NCBI GenBank assembly: GCA_008933995.1
Contig: WARS01000046.1
Location: forward strand, 9,190,526-9,254,525
Direction of reading: 5' to 3'
DNA length: 64,000 bases
From: Datnioides undecimradiatus
Taxonomy: Eukaryota > Chordata > Actinopteri > Lobotiformes > Datnioididae
Made by a program: the position numbers and the translations under genes. The first letter of the stretch is position 1; every line of letters begins with the position of its first letter. Positions 31,201-43,025 of the stretch are shown piece by piece. The notes under the pieces are model-generated. The model worked only from the letters and a program-made list of their open reading frames with translations. It was not told the DNA's origin and ran no database searches.

Positions 31201-32786
31201 GGATCTTCCTGTGCTCTGTCGGCTGGTGGCCCAGGTCGAGGACCTGGCAGGCTGCGCTGTGGTTAGGGCTCTAGAAGTTGGCCACTGTATACGGGTTCAA
31301 AGGGCAAACAGGATGAGAGGCTGTCAGATCAAACAGGGAGATCTGATGTCTGGCTCATCAGATACTTCCTTTTTCTGATCGAGGGTGGCAGCTGAGAGCG
31401 CCTTCATCTCGCTGAGCGCCATTGGGCTTAATGTGCACATTTGGCTGCCATGGCTTTTACTCCCAATTAGGTGTCAGGAGCATGTTTTTTTGTATGTGGT
31501 TGCAAAAACTATAAAGCCACAATTAAAGAGAATGTTTATCATAAGAATTTAAAGGTGCACTCCTTTGATTTTTCACACCACATTCAGGTTACTTGTCATA
31601 AAGAGTACCTCAAACAGCCTGCGACAATAGCTGTTTATTGCTTTAGTTAGTTATGGAGGGAGCCTTGTCAACACAGGGAAAATAATCCTGATGATGTCAA
31701 AGTGATGTCAGTCATCGGGGTCTCACACTTTCTGCTTGAAATTACAAGTTTGTAAATGAAAAGCTGAGTTACAAAAACTGGAGTGTAGAGTGTGATAGGT
31801 TTGGCTAATAGGTTTTTCCAGGCAGGCACAATCTAATGAAAGGCTCTTTCCAGCTGCATTACGGGAAATGTAGGTTTTGGTCATGAGATCCACACCAGGA
31901 ACTAAAAGTCTCTCCTGCTTTGAGTTTGCTCCCACAGTTTTTTTAAATATTCTGTCTCTCTCTAGTCTTCCACATCTATGGAAGCACAGTGTTAAATCAA
32001 TGGGGCACGCCTTTGCACTGACACATTTTATTGACATTTAGCTTTTGACATCATCTGTAAAGTCAGTACGAAACTTTGTTAGAACTAGTGATAAAAAATA
32101 AAGTAGAATTTTTTGCTGCAATTTTCAAAAAATGTGTTTCTCTTCTCTCCTCTCCTCCAGGTAACATTGAATACAGCTGCCCAGCATCAAATGAATGTGA
32201 GATCACCAAGAGAAGGCGGAAATCCTGCCAGGCCTGTCGATTTGTGAAATGTCTGGCTGTGGGCATGTTGAGAGAAGGTCAGCCATACACCAAAAATCAC
32301 TCTAAGACCTGGGTCAAATCATAGTTTGAGTTGCTTTTTCTTGGATCGATTGGTCGGCATACTTGGCAAAAGTTCAAACTTCATGCTTTCTACAGCTGAG
32401 GCGGAGGAAAAGCAGCCGTAGAGTGACAGCTAACATGAGCCTGACTGCAATTTCATTGTTGTGAGTTTCTAGAAACAATACCCCGATTACCAGCTGAGAT
32501 TCTCTGTGTCTCACCTGATAAACTGGTGATGGCATGTACTGTGTTTCTGTAGACCGCAGTGAAACCTAAAACTTTTGACAGTTAAACTTCAGCCTCTTAG
32601 TGCCAGCTGTGATGTGTGTGTGTGTGAGTGTGTCCGTGAGTGTGTGTGTAGGTCAGTGTATGGGTAGTAAATACAGGGCTGAACAATGCATAGCTATGTC
32701 TTTGAGGGGGAGGAGAGGGCAACTGTTCAATTGTGTCAGTCTTTGCTTCAGCAGTGCTCCTCAGAAATAGCGCTTGGAAATCTGCC

Positions 32787-32824
<38 letters not shown>

Positions 32825-34247
32825 CGTGTGTGCATGCACCAATGCAGCAGCTAGTGAGATAATGGAGTGAGTCGTTGCTAGGGGCACCATAAAATTGAAA
32901 TGTAGGGGCTTTTTTTAAAAAACAGTTTGAAATACATTTTTATAAGTGGGGAATTTAATGAGAATGGGACAATTAATCCACCCAACCCAGCCGTTCGTGT
33001 TGTGATAGACAATAAAGTTTTGTGTTTTTTTAATTTCAGAGGTTGAATCGACATAAAACACGCCAACATATTTCAGCGACGACCTGTCGCATCCCAAACT
33101 TTTTTGTGCCGCTAATTTCTACCAGGTAAAAGTTCATTATGCTCTAAACTACGGACAAAGAGTCGTGACATGTGTACATACCACGCAGAGAGTCTGTGAC
33201 AGCAGTCAGGTGCTCCTTCAGTCTGACTGTGTGCCTGTCTGGTGACATATTGTTGTCCAGATTTAGAAGTGACTCAAAAAGGAAAACATTAGCGACCTCC
33301 TACTGTACTGGCCACTTGCTACATGCTGTGTAGGGCCAAGAGATGATAATAAAGAGGGGAGAGCAGATAAAGCCTGTGTATTTGTGTGTGTGTATGTACG
33401 GATAAAGCATTTAATTGGCGTTTCATGATTCTCAGGATACCATTTTATACATTAAAGGATTATTCAAGAGGAAAGACGGAAAAGCTTAACTGCTAACTGT
33501 TAGTTAAGTGTTGGTTAGCAGCTTGTTACAGTAGCTCGGTCACAAACTGGGCAATTAGTTCACACACTTTATGTATTTGTACCCTCGACTCCTGTTTCGT
33601 AACTGTCTGTGAACTGTGTGTCTTTTGTGAAGCAGCTTGTTCTGAGACAGAGTAGGTTAAACACATCAAGCTACAATAGCTTCCTCAGTTTTGGACTCTC
33701 AGACTCCCTGTATCTTTAAAGGTCAGTGCTGTCAAGGCGACTTGCTAATGGTCAACTGCCTCAATTCACAAGTCAAAGTCCTAAAAGTTGAATTTAAATT
33801 TTGCCAGTCTAATTGCTTTCCTGACAGAACTTTTTCACAAAGCTGCATGTTAGCCTCACCTATTTCGGAAGAGGAAATTATAACTGAGTATATATATGGT
33901 GGTCCGTGTTTAATGTTAACAGAAGACCTACAGAACATATCATACTTTCCATTTAGGATGCACTTGCTTTAGGTTTCACCTCTTACTAAAGTGATAATGT
34001 GTCTAAAATCAACCTCTGTGATCATCTGACAGCACTCTTCTTGGCCTGTCAGTCTTTGGGGTGCCAGTGTCACCATGTTTCCCAATCTCAACAATTACTT
34101 TCACAAGTATAATGTTATCATAACCAATAGAAATGGTGACTGAAGCTATGAAAATAAGATCCCAGTTGTAATAAACTGGAATGATCCTTTAATGCCACCT
34201 ACTCATCTCCAGCATCTGTTTATAGCTGCTGTGTGTGCTCCTAAATG

Positions 34248-34306
<59 letters not shown>

Positions 34307-36155
34307 GTGAGTTATGGATACAGAGAATTACAGCATTTTTACACACGTATCAGTTTGTGTATATGAGTTTGTTTAAACACATGTCACATTCATGCACACA
34401 CCTCTGTGTGTTTTTGTGAGCGTGTTTCTGCCCTTTTTCTAAATTAGCTGCTTTTAATAGGGTGGGGGCATCAACAGCATCCCAGTCCGCCTCTCAAACA
34501 CCCCCTCAACCCTCTCCTTTCGCCACCCCCTTTGCTTTCCCTCCCCCCTCGTAAATTCCTCCAGATGCCTTGTGGGATTCCTGGACCTCCGTGAAATGCG
34601 AACTGCCCCTCATAACTCCTGTCGTAAGCGCCCTCGTAACGCGCTTCACCGTGTCTCGTAATGCCCCCTCTTCCCCCGAGAGGCCGCAGTAAAGACTGAG
34701 ACAGAGGAGCTGAGAGGTTTAATGGGGAGAGTCAGAGCCGTATTAAATACACAGCTAAAAGACATATAGACCCCTGGCAGGATTTGATTAAGCCCTGTTT
34801 AGTGCACAATTCTGCAGTTGCCGTCGCTTCTAAGGGCAGTAAAAACATGTATGTTAGCAAAATGTGCGCAATATCTTAAAAATATCATATATCATTCAGA
34901 TTTAATTGCATGAGCCTGTATTTTAATGGTTTATGGGCCCACAGTGTGTGCAGCAGTACCTCTATAAAGAACCTTCCTCTGCGTCTTTGTCTCTTCTTTA
35001 CTGTCTCTTCTCTATTCCTGCTAGCTGATGTTATTTGGTCTCAGGTGTGTTAATCATGTGTTAATCTGCATTCTGAGAAAAGCATCAGAACAGAACAGAG
35101 GGACGATGTACGCGCTTCACTGCCAACTTTCCAGATCCTTTTCATTTGTTAATGAGAAGCCGTGTGCGGGGAATGCAACGTCACAGTGGCAGTGTGTACA
35201 TTTGTCACATGACATTTGTCACATTATCTGAGAAGCGTGGGATTGTTTGTACTGAACACATGCTGGTGGCGGTAGTGGCCGGTGATGGAGGCAGGCAACT
35301 ACCAGAACACGGTATTCTGGATCAATCCAGATCAGTGGCTGGTTGTCCACAGCCCTGCGCCTGCTGCACTGTGTGTGTTTTGGGAACCTGTAAAGCCTCT
35401 CATGTGAAGACCCGGGCACCCTCAAAAGAAGGCTGAGTGATGAAAGCAGCAAAAAATAGATCAATGTCTGAGTAGTCCGTGTTTATCGAACTCTGATGGG
35501 CTGTACAGACAAACAGTGAGGAGGTGTGTGTGTCTGTTATCCACCAAAGCTATTCTTGGCCTTTTGGTTGTCAGCACATTCCTCTGTGAAGAGTTACACT
35601 TAGCTCAGATGTGTGCGTGTGTGTGTGTTTTAGTAACAGTTCGAAGCACAAACACACATACAAATATACCCGTATGAAACGCACTTCTCCTTCATATTGA
35701 ACAACTATAGTCCTGTCATTTAATCCGGTGTTTGCCGACTGTTTGAGTCAAATCAAATGACAACACACACGTAAGCACCCTCATCCCTCATCTCACACTC
35801 CCAGGATAATCCACACTTAACTATTTGCCCCTCATGACATAACCAGAGGGTTAGGGGGCATTGAGTTTACCCAATCAATCTCTTCTTTAATACCCCATCC
35901 ATCTTCTTGAGGACAAGCTCTTCACTTCATCCTCTTACCTCCAAAACTGCCATCTCACATCTTACCCAGCGTACTATTGTTGTACCAAGTGTGATGCCCA
36001 GATGCTCGGTGACAAAGATCCAGAACCTGGACTTGGGGTTGATGGTTGGTTGACCCGTGTTTGCTGTCAATATTTGCAGTAACACCTACTAGCTTTTACC
36101 AGAGCCCTTGACCTTATTGCACCATCTTCCTGAATTTCCTTCGGGATTAATAAAG

Positions 36156-36233
<78 letters not shown>

Positions 36234-39200
36234 CATCAGCAGTTGTCACTTGGATGAATCTTTTGACATCGGAGCTCAGTAAGTCGTTAGGAAGTCATGT
36301 TTACGACTTTGGTGTGTTTATGAGCTTTTAAGCTGCTATATGGAAACAACAGTGATGCTACAGAGAAGATGTTGGTATTAGCCTCCCAGTGAAGATTCAT
36401 ATTTCCATCCTGTGACGCTGAAATAGATTGAAGGTTTATATTTAAAAGTTTTTTTTTCTCAGGCAGCAGTATTGCTTACCTTGACTTCTTATTGGGGTTT
36501 AAGCCAAGAAATCTAATTCTAATCAGTCTGGGTGACAATGCATTGACAGCCACTAATGGTTGCTACCTAATACCATATTACAAATTACATATGGGCAAAA
36601 AATAGATCTGCTATGGGTAAATTAATAAAACGTTTCTTACTACGAACTACACATTATGATTGTTGTTTTGACGTTTACATGAATTTTTGCTTCCCATCCT
36701 AAAGACTTATTTTTCAAAGTTTACTTGACCTGAGTAGTTTAACAAAACAATACAAAACAGTACCATGTTGACATCTGTTCACTAGCTTTTGTCTGTAACG
36801 TTTCAACAGTCATAAACATAATCTGTTGGCAGTTCACTTAATTTGGTTTATTGTCCAGCCTGAAACTGAAAGCCCTTTATTACGTGGTTTGTAAATTAGG
36901 TATTCTTAAAAATGTCTTTGTGTTTATTAATGAAGTGTTTCACATATTAGAAAATATGCACCTGAGCGTGATATTTCACAATAGTGTCACAGAGGAGCCT
37001 GCTGGCTTACAGTGAAGGTCACGGGCCACGTTTTCAAACCATTGCTCTGTTATGAGCGGTCCGAGCTCAGTTCATGGTACATTAACTAATAAAGCAGAAA
37101 TTCTATAAAATTGTTATAGTAATAGCTTCACTATAAAATCACACTAAATAGCTTTACACAGTGATGAGGCCAAAAACAAAGAACCTTTCCATAAACTCAT
37201 ATAACCCCACATCACATTTTACATGCCCGATTAAGAGGATATTATGTTATTTAATGTGGATGTTCATGCATGCTCGCTATAAATAAATGCACAAGTAAGA
37301 ATAAGTACAGGAGGCAGCGGGCTCGAGGGGATGAAGTATCACTGTGAGGTGTCAAGTGGGCAAATAATACCCTCGGAGTGTCTCTTTCAAATGTGAGTGC
37401 CGTTATAGATCTATCCAGGGCCACTATGGCCGTTTACACTGTGTAGATCAGGTAACCCAACACCACTACTAAAGGCTTCCTGAGTCACATACACACACAC
37501 AGACACACACACAGACGCATTTTCTTTAGAGCTGCTCTTGGTGACTTTTACTCTCAGTATGTGTGTTTCTCTGTGAACATGAATCCAATCAGCTTTTTCT
37601 CATCTAACTGATTCCTGTACTCACTCACACACACACACACACACGCACACACCTAAATCCCCATCGGCATGGTGACAAGGTTGCCACAATGCTCGTTAAG
37701 TTGAGCAGTTGTCATCGGCTGCTCTAAAGTTGTTGAGTGTCATGTTTCAGGATGCGCGCTGCTGTGCCGGCATGAGACATGTCCCGTTCATTCTCCTTGG
37801 GATCGTTAAGACGTGAGCTCATGACTGGTCCAAAATCCCGATGGTTGACCGGACTCAACCATAACCCTATAAAACCATTTGTATCATATTTGATTTGTGA
37901 CTTTCTGAGACCTCTATCTTATCAACATGATCAATACTTTCCCTAAAAACCTGTTGTATATGACCTGACACATGTATCCTGCCCTTTTTTTTATTGTTCC
38001 CCTCAAAAATGCCCAATGTTTCAAATGTGATACCACTATTTTTTGATGTGTCAGGCCTTATAGGGTTATGATCATTAAATTAAACAAGAACTAAATATTT
38101 TTCAATAGTGTTTAAAATACTGATAAAGCATTTGTTAAATACTGAATTTTAAATTTAAGCAGCTACTCCTGTATGTATGTATCCAGTGAATGTAAGTGTT
38201 AGTACTTAGCACTTCACCCTGTGATATAAGGGGCCCGGGGCATGTATATTTAGAGTGTGACTGTTTTGTTAAATGCATCATTAATGTCCCATGTTTGTGT
38301 GTCTGTAGGTGTGCGTCTGGATCGAGTTCGAGGTGGCAGACAGAAGTACAAGAGGAGAATAGACGCAGAGAACAGCCCGTATCTGCACCCACAAAATGCC
38401 TTGCCTCAAAAAAGGACATGTACGTGTGCAAACAAACGCTGACGTGCTGCAAACACGACTGTGTGTCGGTCTATGTTAATGGATTTATTTATGTTTTGTA
38501 AGACTTTGGTTTCACTGAATCATTATTGATAAATTAATTGTACTGATTCTATAGATTGGATTGTTTTGCTATTCAGTTGTCCACAAACAGCCAGAGACTG
38601 TGTTGTTTGTTCAACTGATTTTATTCAGCTTGTGAGCTGAATATTCATACATAGCAAAGTAGCTGTAAAACTTCTTACACCACTGGGTGACTTTAACCTT
38701 TTAATTTCTGACCTTTTTAGTTTTGTGATGGTTCCTAATGGTCATCGTGTGCATGTGCATTTTGGCTATATGAACTGGTTTTATGATATATAGATTCATT
38801 TAGAGTGATAATGATAATAAAAATCTAATTTCACTCTCTTCATCTCTTTCAGTCACTGTTGGCGCTGCGACGGAAAACAAGGTGGTGTCTCTGCTGCTGG
38901 TGGCCGAGCCAGAGGGCATCTTCGCCATGCCGGACCCCACTGTACCTGAGAGTGACATCAAGGCTCTGACCACGCTGTGTGATCTGGCTGACAGGGAGCT
39001 GGTGGTCAACATTGGCTGGGCCAAACACATCCCCGGTACGGTTCACACTGAAACCCAGAGTCTTGCTCAGTCAGTCAGTTTGCTCACACAATCCACCGCA
39101 CACATTAGCTCCCTCATTAAGTCTATAATCAGATCAGAGGAGGAGATTGTTGTGACTTGTGGTTGCCAAGACACTCTCTGGATGCCCAGAGGAGAGAGGG

Positions 39201-42200
39201 CATATTGGCACTGCTGTGCGTTATCTGTCAGTCATCCTCCGTCCGTGTGTGTGTGTGCACGTGTGTGTGTATGTGTGTGTGTATGTGTGTGTATGTGTGT
39301 GTGTGTGCGCACTCGTGTGCCATGTCCTTGCTGACCAATGTGTGTTCCTAATATATCACCCAGATGACCACTGGCCACCTGTTTGGCCATTTAATTCATT
39401 TCCTGGGCCGTGAATTACGGAAATCCTCCTGACACTTGGAACACACTTAGCTTCTCCTCTGACACATGAACAGCAGCAGGCATATCCACAGCGGCGTTTT
39501 TTCCTTTGGATGAGGGGGTGGAAAGGAGAGGGGAAGTGCATTCTGACAGATTAGTGGGATTAAAATGCTGGTATGCAGCTATGTTGGCGGTTGTTATCAT
39601 ATTCGGTGGCAACAGGGGTTTGCAGGTCTGCTTTTGATGCCTGGTTTTGGAGACGACTTGAACGCTTTGAAATGAAAAACAGCACTTTCACTTATTCAGA
39701 AGCACCTTTCACACTGTGAACACTTGGGCCACCCTTGGTTACTGCTGAGTTACCATTTTAGAGTTGAAAAAGTCAAATATGCTCAATGAATCAGACGAAA
39801 AGGTCTTTATAAGTATGTAGGTGTTTGTGCTGAAGTACCAAGTGCCAAAGAAAATAGGTGATGCACAACCCAGTGTTTCGGGGGTTATTGAATAAGTCCT
39901 TTAGTCTATTGAATGTCAGAAAATAGTGATAAATCATTTTCACAGCCTTACATAGACCAAGTTGATGTCTTAAAACTGTTTTTATTCAACCAACAGTACA
40001 AAACCTGAAGATGTTCAGTTTAAAATGATGTTTAATCATTACATTACTTTCATTTTAAAAAGCTGACAGAAAAAAAAGACTTTTTTGCTTTAAAAATGAC
40101 CCCAGTGATTAATCTATTTGTGTTTAATTTAATGTGCCACAGAAAACACAGTGGGAAAGATAGATACTAGATGCAGAGCACTGACAGTGATCTTAATGTT
40201 GAACACAAAGGAAGAGGCTTATGGGCTAAATCCAAAGTCTAAAAATCCAGGAATTGCAGAGGTGCACAAGAAAACACTTGGAAACTTTTTGGGGAAAGTG
40301 GCTGGAACACAAAGCAAAATGTACAAAGATTAACTGGAGACAAACAAAGAGAGCACACACAGTATATAGACCAGGGAGGGACGGCTTCAACAAGACACAG
40401 GTGAAACTGATGAACAAATGACACTGGTGAAAATTAAAACAGGTGGGAAAAGGGACAGTAAGTGAGTGAACAGAGACACAAGGAAAACTCCCATCACAAT
40501 AAAACAGGAAATAATCAAAGGAAACTCAAAACCATGACCCATTTGTCAAAACCATTTCCTGACCAGTTTGTATTGATTTATGAAGTCAGGGTCAAGTTAG
40601 GGTTACAAACCAATGTTTAATTTTGGGGAAATGCAAATGAAATCATATACAAGATATTTCCATTATAATGAACTGGTGCAGCCATCGTGAGTGTTGAGTC
40701 TGAATGTTTCGGTGTGAACATTATATATCCTCCGTGGACAGTGAACAGAACACATGACGGTGGCGAAACAGTCAGACAGGGTGGGATGAGATTGTTTATT
40801 CAACCTTAAAACTACAGACGAGGATAATAAAAGGGGAAAACTGGATATCAAGGGGTTAAACTATTAATTGCAAATATGTGCAGGGTGGTACTGCAGGTTC
40901 AGACTCCAGCATGGATTAGTAGCGTTTGTCTTCTGTCTGGTTTTCTTATCATCTTTTTTCCTCTAACTGAAGCCCTGACTGCTTTATCAGCCATGGTTAT
41001 CCACACCCAAAACATCACCAGGGAAACACCTGGGTTTTTGTTGATGTCTTGTCTCTGAAATGCTTACAAAACAAACAAAGCAGGTGCGTGTGTTTGTGTG
41101 TGAGTGTGTGCGTTCATTCTTATATCTGTACTATATTTGTCTTTGTGATTCTTCCTCCACAGTGGATATGAAGCAACCATGTGAGTGTGTGTTGGTGTTT
41201 GGTGTCCCTCATCAGCATTTTCATTGTTCTGTTAGAAAAGGAATAGGAGCATCACCTCCTCCTCGCCCTCCCCCACCTCCCCCCCCCCCCCCGGCTGTTG
41301 CTGTCTGCCTTTTTCTCCCATTGTCGGCTCTTTACTGTCAGCGCACGAGACAAACGGAGTCCAACTGATGGGTGTATTTGTAGCCCTTTGCCAGTGGAGG
41401 GTTTGGTTTGGAGAGCACAGCGGCGAGAGGCGGTCGCACACACAGCAGATGCCCACCTGAGGGGAGAGGGTAGAGAGGGGGACAGGGAGCCATGAATTCA
41501 TCCAGCTGTCAAACAGATTATACTTTAGGTTTGGAAATATCACAAAAAGCAAAATGAAAGGCACCAAATGATGTCATTCCACCGGATAAATAGGCATCCT
41601 GTGTGGAACAGAGCAGAGGATTTGTAAAGATGTGATCAGGCTGTTTCTGTTCACAACTGTTACTTAATGTTAAATGCAGTGAAACTCTCAAGTGAGACAT
41701 TTTTGAAAGGTTGTTGATCACTGTTGGATGACGTGACCACTGAAAAGCAGTTTACTGGTAAAATTAAATAATTCACAAAGTTAAAGGTATTGTATTAGAC
41801 GTGTTTAAAACAACCAGCCAGTTTCAATCATAAAACTAATCCAGGGATTATCCGTTAAAACTGTTTATTTTCTTGTCCTATTCTGTCGCTGTCAGCTGTT
41901 TCCTCGTCTTCATTGTCTAAACTGAGCTAAGCTAACTAGCTGGTCGAGGTAGCGTCATGTTCAGCAGGTAGATGAGAATAGTATTGATCCTCTCATCAGC
42001 AACCACTGTTTACAAGACAGAGCATAAGCTTGATTTCTAAAATGTGAGACTATTCCTTTGACAGAGGGTGAACGGAGCAGATTTGTGATAGTCAATTGAT
42101 AATTAAGGTTTTTTTTGTAATTGTTGCAAAACATATATTTGTGGTTGCTTCTCAACTAATTAAGAAGCAATTAATTTAATGTGGTGTTTTGTGCTCAGAT

Positions 42201-42963
42201 CAAATCTGATGTACATTTTCTGTATTAACTTAATCAAATTAATTATTCTCATCATTTATTTCATTACAAAATAAATCTACACACAATAAATCAATAGAGA
42301 CAATAAAAGAAAAGAACATTAACAAAGCTGCAGCTTATTTTTTTTATTAAAAATGTAATAGCATTTATTCATACTGACGTCAAACTGGAAATAACATTTA
42401 CTCATTGAAACAAATAAATGTTGTCCTTCCAGTGACTCGGAATCTTTGGTTGTCATCAGACAAAAAAAGACAAGGAGGAAAAAAGTGACTTGAGATGAGC
42501 TGACAGAAGACAAAATGAAAGGAGGGGACAATAGCTTCATTCAAGGAACAGGTTGAGGAGGTAAAGACGGCTCAACCGGCTGGAGACAAAGAAAGAAATG
42601 TAGATAAAGAGATGTAGAAAGAGAGAATGGATATTGAAAAAGAAGAGTCCCCCTCCGAGCAGCGTAATGACCATGTCACATCAGCTCTGGATGAGTGGCA
42701 GGCCACACGGCCCCCGTCGCTGGGAGAACCAGGGTCCTGGGCAAAGTGGCCTGGGCCATCTGAGTTCCTTGCCCAGGGGGAGGTGAGTACGAAGGGGCTA
42801 CTGTCCTGACTGCTCCCCCTCCTCAGCGTCTGCTCTTATCACACAGATTGACAGTGATGTGGTCTGAAGTCTGAGGGCCAGACTGGCAGATGAGCTGGCT
42901 AAAGACCAACTGCCCTCTTTGCTTTTGGCCTTTTTGAGTCTGTGCTGCAAAGTTGGCTGTCAA

Positions 42964-43025
<62 letters not shown>

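Larger units (their letters stand above)
32278..38308 (+). other. esrrg: ERR intron between DNA-binding and hinge exons
   Basis: About 6 kb, phase 1. It holds two MITE-like elements, a retroposon tail with (ATCT)n, and several dinucleotide tracts. The stretch 34,540-34,700 is GC-richer (CGTAAGCGCCCTCGTAACGC) without an exon signature. Confidence 0.7.

Noticed and set aside
36157..36232. CRISPR-like regular repeat
   Set aside because: It is a perfect 4-base microsatellite with no spacers, in a vertebrate genome.
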